A DNA stretch of 64,000 nt from the NCBI RefSeq assembly GCF_029867415.1, contig NC_081182.1, positions 41,713,462 to 41,777,461 of the forward strand, read 5' to 3'. Below the pieces are notes generated by a model. That model was not told where the DNA came from. It saw only the letters and a program-made list of their open reading frames with translations, and did no database searches. Below, one piece after another: positions 11,391 through 24,505 of this stretch (positions are counted from its first letter, which is position 1; each line of letters begins with the position of its first letter). Source of the stretch: Vicia villosa (taxonomy: Eukaryota; Streptophyta; Magnoliopsida; Fabales; Fabaceae). A program made the translations under genes and the position numbers.

Positions 11391-12476
11391 TTATGGATTT
11401 TCAAAGTACTCACCTGTATTTTGATACGAACTTTCTGCCACATTTGCCTGATGTTTGTATCTGCAATCAGCTGCTTTGTGTCCACACTTTCCACAGTGAT
11501 AACAACTATAATTCGTCCTTTCTTGGTTGTAGTTACCTCTTCCTCGACCACGATTGTTGAATCCAAAATTGTTTCCTCGACCATGATTGTTGTATCCAAA
11601 ATTATTTCCACCTCTTCCTTGATTGGATGGATTGAAATTATTGTCTCTCCATTGGTTAAAGTTGTCACGTCCTATTCCTCCATAATTTCCTCGGCCTATG
11701 CCTCTATAATTTCCTCTTCCTCTGTTGAAAGTATTTTGACATCTTTCTTCTACAATATGACTTGACTCAGAAGTGTTGTTGAAATTCACCTGACTCTTTA
11801 AAGTTTCTTCTTTTACCACTTTTTCAGTCTTTTCTAATATTCTATTGATATGACTTTCAATGCTTCCCTGTAATTCTGCTACAGACAGAGTATCTGTATC
11901 GTGGGAGTCAATTATTGTAGTCACCACATGGTCAAACTTCATCCACATCGTACGTAGAATTTTTTCTACCACTTTGGTATCTGGAATATCTTCTCCATAT
12001 ACTCGCATCTTGTTGACGAGATTTATAACACGAGAAAAATATTGTTCTACTGTTTCTGAATTAGACATTTCGTACCTTTCGTATTCTCTACGCAGCGATT
12101 GTAATTTGGACTTCTGAGCTTTCTCTACTCCTTTATGTGACAGCTTCAATATGTCCCATGCTTCTTTAGCAGTTTTGACATTTGCTATTTTTCCAAGTAT
12201 TGAGTAATCAATTCCTTGATGAATTTGTGAAAGTGCCAATTGGTCCCTCCTACGAGCGACATCATCAGCTCCTTGTTGTAAACCAGGATCCACAAAGCTC
12301 CAAACATTGTGAGCTTTTAGATGTGTTGTCATCAATAATTCCCAGTAACTGAAGTCTAACTCTGAAGTTAATTTTGGACCGGACCAGACAAAATTGTAAT
12401 TGTTTGCCATATCTTTCTCAACAAAATACCCACAATAATTTTTGACACAATGAGAACTCTTTTGTTCCTCACACAC
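11391..12476 (-). CDS. Copia gag
   Basis: The open frame spans 361 codons; the likely true start is the internal ATG at about 12409 (MANNYNFVW), since upstream residues lie in the leader. It contains the UBN2-type gag domain (YWELLMTTHLKAHNVW, KEAWDILKLSHKG, EYERYEMSNSETVEQYFSR), a Gly/Arg/Asn-rich region of repeated RGNYGGIGR and NNFG units, and a CCHC zinc knuckle (CYHCGKCGHKAADC) that binds RNA. It ends at TAA 11391-11393 in frame with pol. Whether that stop is original or a nonsense change cannot be told. Confidence 0.9.
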   Translation of the reverse strand: MCEEQKSSHCVKNYCGYFVEKDMANNYNFVWSGPKLTSELDFSYWELLMTTHLKAHNVWSFVDPGLQQGADDVARRRDQLALSQIHQGIDYSILGKIANVKTAKEAWDILKLSHKGVEKAQKSKLQSLRREYERYEMSNSETVEQYFSRVINLVNKMRVYGEDIPDTKVVEKILRTMWMKFDHVVTTIIDSHDTDTLSVAELQGSIESHINRILEKTEKVVKEETLKSQVNFNNTSESSHIVEERCQNTFNRGRGNYRGIGRGNYGGIGRDNFNQWRDNNFNPSNQGRGGNNFGYNNHGRGNNFGFNNRGRGRGNYNQERTNYSCYHCGKCGHKAADCRYKHQANVAESSYQNTGEYFENP

Positions 12477-12520
12477 TCAAAAAATATTTTTGACACTCAC
12501 ACTAGCAGGACCTAACCTAC

Positions 12521-12530
12521 TCTGATACCA
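12521..12530 (-). promoter_or_regulatory. Primer binding site of Copia element 1
   Basis: The minus strand reads TGGTATCAGA three bases inside the 5' LTR. This matches the 3' end complement of initiator methionine tRNA, the usual Copia primer. Confidence 0.85.
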
Positions 12531-12533
12531 ATT

Positions 12534-12856
12534 TGATATCAATGAGACATATAAATATATAAACTAAAATAACTAAGAGGAAAGATTTTTCTTAACATTC
12601 TTTTTCTTATAATTTTAATGAATAATACAATTACATAAAACATGCCTTTTATAGGCTTTGGATACACATATACTTACTTATTAAGTAACTTAATACAAAA
12701 GCATTTTAGGCGGTGGTGATTACTTAATCCACTTGGTTTCTTGTAAGTTTTATTTTACTTAATGAGTAAGCTAGCTTCCAAACTCTTCTAGCAGTAATAA
12801 ATTAATTGACCAACTTCTCTCAAAGCTTCTACATCATACTTGATTTAATTCCAACA
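12534..12856 (-). repeat. 5' LTR of Copia element 1
   Basis: 323 bp, TGATATCAATGA to TTCCAACA on the plus strand; partner of 8530-8866. Confidence 0.93.
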
Positions 12857-13124
12857 AAAGGTGCCCCATTGAACAGAGGTGTGTGGATATTGTATATAAA
12901 CTACCCTTAGCATCGATTTCTAAGTTATGTGGGACTATTTTGCAAGTTGGTGCTTCATTCCTGCCTCCTCACTAAACAAGGTTTTTTTTTTTTTGAAGTG
13001 TATTATGTACTATTATTAGATCTCAAAACTTAAATCTCGCAACCATTTTGCTTTTCAATCCAATGCTTAAATATCCAAAATTCTAATATGCGTTTTCTAA
13101 CTTGAATTTAAGAAAATAAATTAA

Positions 13125-13620
13125 TCACATTGTCATGTAATCATCTACAAAGACAATGTAATATTTGCTCTTTTTAAATGAAGTTGTCCTTTGAGGTTCA
13201 TTGAAATTTTCTTGAATCAGTTGCAGATTCTTTGTTGATCTTTGGGTCGCTTGTTTGCTTACCATACCAATATGCCTTCTAGCTTGTCAGATCAATATCT
13301 AAGTGTCTAAGCTTTGAACCAGCTCCTTTCGTTGCATATTCAATACCACTGCAGGATGAAAATCGCACAATCTTTTATGCCATATCTATGCAGTATTGAC
13401 AATAGCTCTATCAGTTGTTTTCTTGTTCTTCATTGGATCAAATGAAAAACTTTTGATTTTCATTTTAGTGTTGAAAAATTGCCTTATTATTAGCGTCTTT
13501 GATCAAACATTATTTATTTTTAAAGATGACTCTACAACCTTTCTCAATTAATTGACTCACACTTAGAAAGGTTTGATCAACCTCGTGTACTTACAGAACA
13601 TAGGAAATTAGCTTCATACA
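13125..13620 (-). pseudogene. Relic of Copia protease/GAG-pre-integrase/integrase
   Basis: On the minus strand a degraded frame reads VHEVDQTFLSVSQLIEKG, then LIKDANNKAIF, then IWHKRLCDFHPAVVLNMQ, and finally SKYYIVFVDDYMTM. This is the order protease tail, GAG-pre-integrase, start of integrase in Copia elements. At least three stops interrupt it and no LTRs are visible nearby. It is unrelated to the element at 8530-12856. The next 440 bp (13621-14064) show nothing recognisable. Confidence 0.68.
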
Positions 13621-14064
13621 TGTATAGTTATTTGAAGCAAGTGTCTTAAGGAGCTTCTGAAGACAAAAAAAAATAGCTTACACGTTAATTTTTTTCAAAA
13701 GGTATTTGAATAAGCTCACAGTCATTGACTAGTATTGATATAACTGTTGGAAGTTGCAATTGCAACCCTCAAAAAAACAATTAAGCAATACAAGGAATAT
13801 ATCAAACTGAATAACTAGATATAATCCCGTCATCATTTGGGTTGGGTTGGTGCCCCAATTACTTTCATCTTGAAACTATCAGTCAGAACTCTTAACATCA
13901 TGACACCAGGTACAACTTCAATGTTTGTTTGGCAAAGAAAAATTCATGCCATAATAACTAAAAGTCAACCTTTTCATCCACAACACACTATTTACATTAG
14001 TAACTTCAAGATTATGAACAAGAGATAGACACAAATGGTAATGAAAAAGACTAATGAACTTATT

Positions 14065-16716
<2,652 letters not shown>

Positions 16717-17104
16717 CTATAAGGCGCTATAATTCCTTTTCTACAAATCAAGCACAACAGATTGTAAACATTTGGAATCAACATTGCATCATGCATACAT
16801 GCATGCATGAAAATGGAAAATTGAGAAATTATAGTACCTTAAAATAGGAACAGGAGCTTCTGAGGTGAGTTTCTCGGGAGGAATCCCGTAGAGTTTAGAG
16901 AGAGAAAAGGGCATCAGAGTGTTGCTTGATGAATGGATGAATGAATGAATGGGTTATTACCAATTACCAATTACCAATCCATCACCCCTTCTTCTTCCAA
17001 CACAACAACATTACACCTTATCATTTCTTTCTCTAAAAACAGTTAAAACGTGCAAGACACTCATTTCTAATATTTTCTAAATCTAATATCTATCTATACT
17101 TTAT

Positions 17105-17106
<2 letters not shown>
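16717..17106 (-). promoter_or_regulatory. WNK 5' untranslated/promoter region
   Basis: No other gene is visible here. The segment includes a CATGCATG-type repeat (about 16789-16808, RY-like) and runs of GAATGAAT and ACCAATT repeats. Transcription start and any 5' UTR intron cannot be placed from sequence alone. Confidence 0.35.

Positions 17107-17107
<1 letters not shown>

Positions 17108-17143
<36 letters not shown>
17108..17143. repeat. (CT)n microsatellite
   Basis: About 17 uninterrupted CT units follow a short C run, roughly 400 bp upstream of the WNK start codon. Confidence 0.95.
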
Positions 17144-17146
<3 letters not shown>

Positions 17147-19348
17147 ATAATTGTCCCTCTCTCTCAATTCTAATATTTTCAAAATCCATACCCATGTTTA
17201 CCAAATCCATAATCTATTAATAAAGTGATCTAATTTAAACACTAAATGAGATAATTTACTCAAAATTTTATTTATCTTACACTTGAATTCCAAATTATCA
17301 AGTTACATTCTTTTGAAAATCGAAAGATAAAATACTAAGTCTTTTTATAGATTAATAAAACCTATTCACATATTTATTAGATGTTTTTAAATTTAACTAA
17401 TGATAAAACTTCAAAGCTAACTTAGATACAAATTTTCTTTTTTCATTGTTGTGGAATTAGAAATGTGTAATGAAGTCTTGATTTAGTGGAGTAAGTTTTT
17501 ATTATGGCGGAGAGGGGTGACCGACAAGGTTAGCACATTTAAGTTAGTTATTGAGTGAAAAGTCGTATAAGAGTAAGTTATGGTTAGAACACATATGAGG
17601 TCTTGCGTGGGATCCTCAAAGCAAGTTCCTTTTCCTTTGTGTGTAGAAGTGGAAAAAATTTAGATAGTAAGAGTGAATGACATTAGAAATAGGTGCATTA
17701 AATGCTAATCTCTAACACTTCGCAAGATTTTCCTAACATGTGGCCCAAGGTTCCTAGAGTAGGGTGTGACTCTCCCCTCTAGGATGTTCAAGTGTACTCG
17801 CGGGTACTGTGTTACTTTAAGGTAAACCTAATCGTTGTTTTTCATCGGCTTGTTTTTCTTCATTTTCGCCTATTGATCTAACTATCTCGCATATAAAGCC
17901 TATTTCACCTTTCAGGGAATGTTTCTATTTTTCATGCTAAATGTGACTTCTCCCTTATCTTTACAAACTCTGATTCTTTTTCCCTAAACCTCAGCGAATC
18001 CCATTTTACATGTCCTTCATTTCTTTGGATTTCACACACCTTTGATTAATCACACCTTTAAAGCAACCTTTCGTCGTGTTCTTTCATTCAAATTTCCTGT
18101 TTTTTCTAAGTACCACTTCTATCTTTCTCATTTATAGTTGTTTTCTCTCTTTTATTTTAGCCATGTCCAATGTAGGGTTGAACTAGTGAATGTCATAGAA
18201 ATATGTAGTGGCGGTGATATAAGTAATGCTTCATCTCACACTAGGGTAGTAGACCCATAAATGTTAAATGTCGCTCCTTGGTAGTTGTCCAACCCCTTCC
18301 AAACCTTGTTATTCTTAGTGGTAATTCTAAACTAGTGGGGTTCCATCGAAGATTGTGTGAAGCTATGTGCTTGCAGATACAATTATCTGCAAATGATCTT
18401 AATGGTAGATCATCTTGGTAGTTTTGATGCTGATAACACCTAATATCAAGAAACCTCTAATGACGGTGTCTATCAAATAAGTCATATCAAGCTTCGTCAA
18501 ATAGAAGAAGTCAAGTCTCGGATAAAGTGTCGAATTAAGGATATATATATATATAACAAGAGATCTTGAAGCTTCAAGGTTGTGAAAGAGAGAAAGTTTA
18601 AAAGCTAGTTTGATCCAATGTCTAAGTGATTAATATATTGTAAAGGTATATGACAAAGTTCTTAGATACTAAGGCAACACAGACACACACTTAAAAATAG
18701 TTTTAGACCCCTTTCTTTTTCTAAAACACCTTAAAATATCTTGAAAACCTATCAAGGCTTGTCTTAGATTGATTAAGAAGTATTTTAAATAAATTAAGGA
18801 GATTTTACAATGCCTAATCGAATGGCGACCTGTTCTAATATATTAGCGCAAGGAAAATGACTTCCTAATCGATTAGAAACACTTATAATCGATAAAGACA
18901 CTAGTCATTGTAGGTTTTACATTTTGGGAATAAGGGTTGTCATATTTTGAAGCTCATAATCGATTAATCATATGGCTTAATAGAATATGTCATTTAATTT
19001 GACCCATGGATCATTTCTTTTTTTTTTTCCAAATCATTTTCTATACAAATAAGGTTTCTCCTCTTTCCAAATCACATAAGAACACATGTTTCTACCATCT
19101 TTTTCTTATCTTCTACTATTCTTTACTCCTTTTTCATATTCTTTCACTAAAGTTGCCTTAGTGTCTTGTTACTGACAAATACTTGTGAGAGTTTGGTTGT
19201 ATTGGTGTTTAAGCTTAAGTGTTCTTCATGAAAAGTGTGATTTTCTTGTGAGGTAGATTTTGTTCTTAAGATTGTCTTGGTGAAAACACAAATGGTTCTA
19301 CATAAGGAATTGGAGGTATGAACCCGGATCATCCCATTATTAGGGAAG
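17144..19348. other. Intergenic, no gene recognised
   Basis: About 2.2 kb without a coding region I can defend. A short TA microsatellite lies near 18541-18556. The blocks around 17500-17800 and 18160-18480 look like decayed repeat DNA, but no family could be named. Confidence 0.4.
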
Positions 19349-20050
19349 TTGGTGTTTGGTCCCTCATCTTCAGTGTTGACCACGAAGGATCTTAAGTCTG
19401 TTGAGGCATATCGTGATGACTTGAGGGTTCACACTTTCGTTAATGTTTTTTCGTCTCTGAATGACCAAGAACGTAATGTTAATGAGGTTAGGAAGCATCT
19501 CAACGTCTGGGGTCATTCACAAATTCATAACAAACATTTTCTTTTTGTTAACAGTGGGGTAAACATGGTTCAAAAGGACCAACAAGGTCTTCTGTTGTTT
19601 GGCGGTGTTGCTCAGTAATTTTAGGCGGAGACCAAATTGGTAGGGGCAGCTTCTGCCCTTCATCAATTCTCAAAATTTGGAGGATGCTTATCCAGATGTA
19701 GAACCGTCTTTTATTGGCCTGTTTCTCCTATGACCCCAACATGAGGGTGTTTATCTCTTTTGGCGGATGTTTAATTCCTATTTATGAACATAAGTTTCTA
19801 AATTAAGGTTCAAAATACATTTTAACGGTTTTGAAGCAGAAGTATTAAATCATCTAAGGATTGCACTACCTTAACTCCACTCGATAGTTAGGGATTTTCT
19901 AAGTGTATTCAAATATTAGTGCGAATATTGTGGAGTAGTGTCAAATTTAAGATTATTCTTCAACCTCTTCAACGTGACACACACTTATGTTCGAGAGGAG
20001 CAGGGGGAGGGTTTCTCTAGTTATGTTAGTCGATGAAGGTGTTTAGCATT
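19349..20050 (+). pseudogene. Relic resembling 'putative gypsy-type transposon' protein
   Basis: An ORF at 19349-19618 (89 codons, KDLKSVEAYRDDLRVHTF) is followed in other frames by RVFISFGGCLIPIYEHKFL and then, near 19831-20030, EAEVLNHLRIALP-stop-LHSIVRDFLSVFKY and LRLFFNLFNVT. This order resembles the plant 'putative gypsy type transposon domain' (PF04195-like: fast-moving FEIAVLNHL..QLHPNSW..FF..F pattern). Several stops and frame changes make it non-functional. Identification is from motif memory only. Confidence 0.45.
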
Positions 20051-20099
20051 TATCTTAAAAGTTGCAAAATTTTAAAGATTATTACATATTGGTTGTTCC

Positions 20100-20220
20100 C
20101 AGAATCGAGAACCTCGTTCTTCTTACTGCGTTGCCTATGAAGATACACTCCCTGGGCCCCCTTTCTCGGAGCTAGCAAAATGTGAAAACGCAGTAAGAAG
20201 AACAAGATTCTCGATTCTAG
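20100..20220. repeat. Long hairpin (33-bp inverted repeat, 54-bp loop)
   Basis: The arm 20100-20132 (AGAATCGAGA...CTTACTGCGTT) pairs with 20187-20220 (AACGCAGTAAGAAGAAC...TCGATTCTAG). I count three mismatches in 33, each C against A on the plus strand, which would be G-U pairs in a minus-strand transcript. The loop contains CCCTGGGCCCC. It may be a foldback repeat, a small MITE or a hairpin RNA precursor. Confidence 0.85.
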
Positions 20221-20420
20221 GTATTAATAATTTGTATTTAACTTCTTTCTCTCACAAAAATTGTAATTATTAATACTCAAAGGAGTTTAACAAAATGTAT
20301 ACTGATAACTACAAAAATATCTATAAAATTTTTTTAAAACACAATACTGTATTTTAGAAATTCATTATAGTCTTTGGGTTCTCTTCCAACAACATTATAG
20401 TCATTTAGTTCTCTTCCAAC

Positions 20421-20536
20421 CAGTCTTATGAATCTTGTTTATCTATATGTTCAAGTTTTCATACAAGAAAGGAAGGAGCAGTCATATGAATCTTGTTTAT
20501 CCATATGTTCAAGTTTTCATACAAGAAAGGAAGGAG
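20421..20536. repeat. 58-bp tandem duplication
   Basis: Two adjacent copies of a 58-bp unit (20421-20478, 20479-20536), beginning CAGTC.TATGAATCTTG and ending AAGGAAGGAG, with only a few differences. Confidence 0.92.
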
Positions 20537-21672
20537 CAGTTTCTTCACTTTTAACCTCCTTAAAAAAAATTTCCAATTTTAATTTAGGAATTCGCAAAAA
20601 AAAAATTCCGACAGTAGCCCTACAATAAACTCTAAATGTCATTGCATTTAACAGAACATCTTTCTTCCAAATACTTCCAAAACAACAATGGTATAAAAAT
20701 GCATACAAATTATAACAAAAAATATGTCCTTCTAAAAAATTAACATCAAAACATGATATAAGAATGTCAAAGGCTCCAACAAACTTAACATTTTATTGAG
20801 ACTTAAGTATTCTCTTATCTCCTCTCATCAATGACTCATGACGCACAGATGCAATCTAAGTTTGTTAAATTTTTTACCATTATATTTCTAATTTATATAG
20901 TTTTTAATACATAAAGGATGATAGATAACTTACATAAAGTAAAAGAATTTGTAATTGAACTAAATCATTACAAAAATAATATGTTATGGTATTGTTATAA
21001 GAATTAACTTTTATTTTGTTTTCAACATGAGTAAATGAGATTTAACAACTTAAAGTAATTAAAATTTTAAAAGAGGGTCATAATAGAATGAATTAGATTG
21101 AAAAATAAATAAATCCAAATAATGGGGAAATAAGAAAGTCATGTGTGAATCCACATTTGGAATTCATTCAAAGTGATACTTTAAAATAAAATAAAAGATT
21201 TTATATCTAATCTAATCTTATTTTAAAATGAGACGTTAAAACAAAAAATCATAAATAAAAATAAAAAAGTTTCAAATTTTATGTTCAACTAATAAATAAT
21301 ACGTGGTTTTTTTTTTAATAATTTTTTCATAATTTAAGGATAAACTCTTAAAAGAAAAGGGTTTAGGATACAAACCGAATAGTATTATAGTTTAGTTGAG
21401 ATTGAAATACTTTAAGCAAAATGATATTATAACAAAAAAAATCGTAATTTTGTTCTTTTTAAAATGATAAATGAGACATAGTAAAATACTATAATAATTA
21501 GATAATAGAAAATTGGCTAGAATGAAATGGATTATGTAGAAAATATAATGGATTAGGTAGAAGGGATAAATAAATGAAAATGTTATGAAAAAAAAATCAT
21601 GTTTAGAATGGAATGGATTAGGTAGATAAGAGAAATAAATGAAGATATTGTGAAAATAAAAGATACATGTTA
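20537..21672. other. AT-rich intergenic DNA
   Basis: No gene or classified repeat recognised in this stretch; simple A/T runs dominate. A GGATTAGGTAGA-type motif recurs several times near 21530-21630. Confidence 0.4.
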
Positions 21673-21928
21673 GAGCATCTCCAATGGTGTAACCCATTTT
21701 TGGGTTCTTTATGAGTCCCACTAGTCACATCATCTTAAAATAATTTTTATAATTTTTATTTTAATTGTATAATTATAAAAAGTTATTATTGGGCCCACAA
21801 CTTTACCTCATAAACTAATTTGATTGGGTACCACAATTTTTTCATAGTTGCATTGCAATGCAATGGTACTATGATGTGGCATGTCTAGGTGGAGAACTCA
21901 AAAGAAAATACCACCATTGAAGATGCTC
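21673..21928. mobile_element. Tourist-like (PIF/Harbinger) MITE
   Basis: 256-bp element with inverted ends GAGCATCTCCAATGGTG and CACCATTGAAGATGCTC (16 of 17 matching) flanked by the trinucleotide TTA at 21670-21672 and 21929-21931, the usual PIF/Harbinger target duplication. It contains the perfect palindrome TTGCATTGCAATGCAA. A truncated inverted copy is at 45748-45912. Confidence 0.8.
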
Positions 21929-22205
21929 TTACTCCCTTCATCTCACAATGAGTGACTCAACACACCATTTCACACAAATTAAGAAAAATGTATAAAAGTA
22001 AGAGAGAGAATATTATTTTTACTATAGTATCCTTATCATGTATAGGGAATTGTGAAATTTTTATTAATTAGAGAGTCGAATTAAAAAAAATGTATTGAAA
22101 ATTGAAATAGATTATTCATGCCCATTGTTTCATTCTTTTTAGCATATTATTTGACTTATTTTGATTTACTTTGAATTTAAATCAATAAAAATCTAAAATA
22201 AATAA

Positions 22206-23123
22206 TATTGTAATGCACAAATGGGCCTATAGGTCATGGACCATGTTAGGAACAAATTTCAAACACAAAAACATAGGCCCATTTGGAAGAATTCCAAGAT
22301 TGTACCATATTTGCTTCACGCCCTTTCTCAAAATTGGTCAACTTCAACAAGTCATAACTCTCTCAATTTTTATTGTACGGAGGTGTTCTAGGACTTTTTG
22401 GAAAGTCCAAGATGTCCTCTACAATCCACTTTGGATTATATTTTGAATTTGGATATTTTATCTTGATGATATTGGTCCTAACAAAAAACAGCTTTTTGCG
22501 AGCTTCTAGAAGGACTTGTAATGTTTTGGCTCATATCTCTCAAATGGTGCATTTCTTGGTCTTGGGCCCAACATAACAGTTGTAGAGAATTGAATTTAAT
22601 TGAGAATTAGCTTTGGTTGGGGAATTTTTGATGAAGCATGTGAGAGTTATGGCTGGTCAAAGTTCAGTTGTCTTTCTCCTAGAAACCCTAATTTACAAAC
22701 TTGGACCTTTGATGATTTCTGAGCTTTCCTTGATGAATCATGATCAACCCTTGATAAAATGATGAATGTAACTTCAAAACCTTGATGTTGACAAAAAATC
22801 AGGAGTTTTGACTGTATATTGAACACAATTGACTTTTAGGTCAAACTAGTCGACTGTTGATCTTTTGAGCTTTTGTTTGAGCAATCTTATGAGTCAGAGC
22901 TTGAAACTTGGTATGAGGATCCTTTGATACATATGAGATGCTTTGGAGTCCACTTGAGGCTTCAGAACTTGGTTTTACCTTGAGAGAAACAAAAACCCTA
23001 GTCGGAGACTTGTTGCTTAGGAGGCAGGTAAACGTACCCAATTCTTGCATAGTCTTTAGCAGTAGAAGGTCATGAGAGTCAAAAATATCTTGAAATATGA
23101 TGGGAAAATTTTGGGATATGACA
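22206..23123 (-). repeat. Ogre-type LTR, 5' fragment
   Basis: On the minus strand the segment starts TGTCATATCCCAAAATTTTC at 23123 and continues with blocks typical of Ogre LTRs, including paired TTGACTTTTAGGTCAA-like motifs near 22830. The 3' part and internal region are missing. It is oriented opposite to the solo LTR at 24506. Confidence 0.6.
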
Positions 23124-24505
23124 GTTTTGTAACACTGCGGGAGAACTATGGTAGAAGCTAGTGTGAGAATGGAGTAAGAGAGCGAGACAGTGTGAGCAAG
23201 CAAATAAGCATAAGATTAATTAAGCTGCTCCATTAGAGACAACACACACAAAGTGTGTGATGAAACAAATATGTTGAAATACACATCAATAGCCTATGAA
23301 AAGAAAAAAAAAGAGTGAAAAAGAAAACTCTACATGTTCTGCAGTATGCTCCAATGGAGTTATAAGAAATTCATAAATACTTGATCAGTCCAATATTCCT
23401 CACATTGAATGACTAGAGAAACTGAATACACTGAGTTGCTGCTCGATAGTGTTTTATGTTTACTTATGATCATTATGTGTTATCAGCTGTAACAAGCTTC
23501 ATGATCAGTATTGAAGAAGAAGAAGAAGAAGATCAATGAACAAGAAGCAATTCATACTAGAATTGCTGCTCTTAATCTGCTTTCAGAAGAAGATGAAGAT
23601 CTCATCCAGAAGTTGAAGAAAAGAAGACTACAAGAATACGTTTCAATTCTTGTAATTATATGTAAAACACATAATAGAGTTGTTGATGGTATTGTGTTAT
23701 ATCTTAGGAAACTTCTGATAAATTGTTGAGGCACCATAAGTGACTTCTAGTCAGTGTGTTGTAAACATATGTACTTAGAATAAGCGAAAATCTTCTTGAC
23801 TAAGAAGCACACTTGTAATCTCCAGAAGAACAATTCTGATAGAATTGGTGTTCCTTGGGTATCCTCTGATATGGATATTTGAGAATTCCTTGAGATCTGG
23901 TTAGACTCTTGGAGGGTTCTAGGTCAATAAACGTTATATCACGTGGAGATCACTGAACGGTTTATTGTCTAGGGTTAGTCACGAGCAGTTGGCTTGTTCA
24001 GGGTTAGTCACAAGCAGTTGGCTTGTGCAGGAGTTACTAGGTTGATGAACGTTATATCTTGCAGAGATCACTGAATGATTCATCATCTAGGGTTAGTCAC
24101 TCGCGGGTAGCTTGTGCAGGAAGTTAGTCACGACGGTTGATCATGCAGTTGTAATCAGTTTGGTTATAGTGAATTAACTCCTCGATTGAGAGAGGCAAAA
24201 TCACCAGAGGAGGGTGAACTGGAGGTAGCCTTATCGAGAAGGTGAACCAAGATAAAAATGAATGTGCCTTTTATCTTCTGTATCTTTCATTTAACTCGGA
24301 ACATTCACACTGATTATCTTCAGAACTGTACCTGACTAAGTCAGAAGTTCTGATGAATTTAAGAAGTTAAATTGAATGTATATCTCATTGATTATGTCGT
24401 ACTTCCACAACAATGATCTAAGAAAATCAAGAAGATGAGATACAAGAAGAAAGAAAAAGATTTGTAGAAAGGGAAGTAAAATATGAAAGAACACAATTCA
24501 ACCCC

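Larger units (their letters stand above)
8530..12856 (-). mobile_element. Ty1/Copia LTR retrotransposon (Tork/TNT1-like), non-autonomous by deletion
   Basis: The element is 4327 bp with two near-identical LTRs (8530-8866 and 12534-12856), TG...CA ends, and a 5-bp target duplication AAAGG at 8525-8529 and 12857-12861. It has an initiator-Met-tRNA-type primer site and a polypurine tract. Minus-strand gag and pol share one frame with a TAA between them at 11391-11393. Half of RT is deleted and RNase H is frameshifted. By eye the LTRs differ by four substitutions and one 14-bp indel, so the insertion is recent relative to the other elements here. Confidence 0.93.

Noticed and set aside
21392..21721. 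109-codon Phe/Tyr/Ile-rich minus-strand ORF resembling a membrane protein
   Set aside because: It comes from AT-rich low-complexity DNA and runs into the MITE at 21673.
23511..23729. 72-codon Lys/Glu-rich ORF
   Set aside because: It arises from a GAA microsatellite and lies within a Maximus-type LTR.
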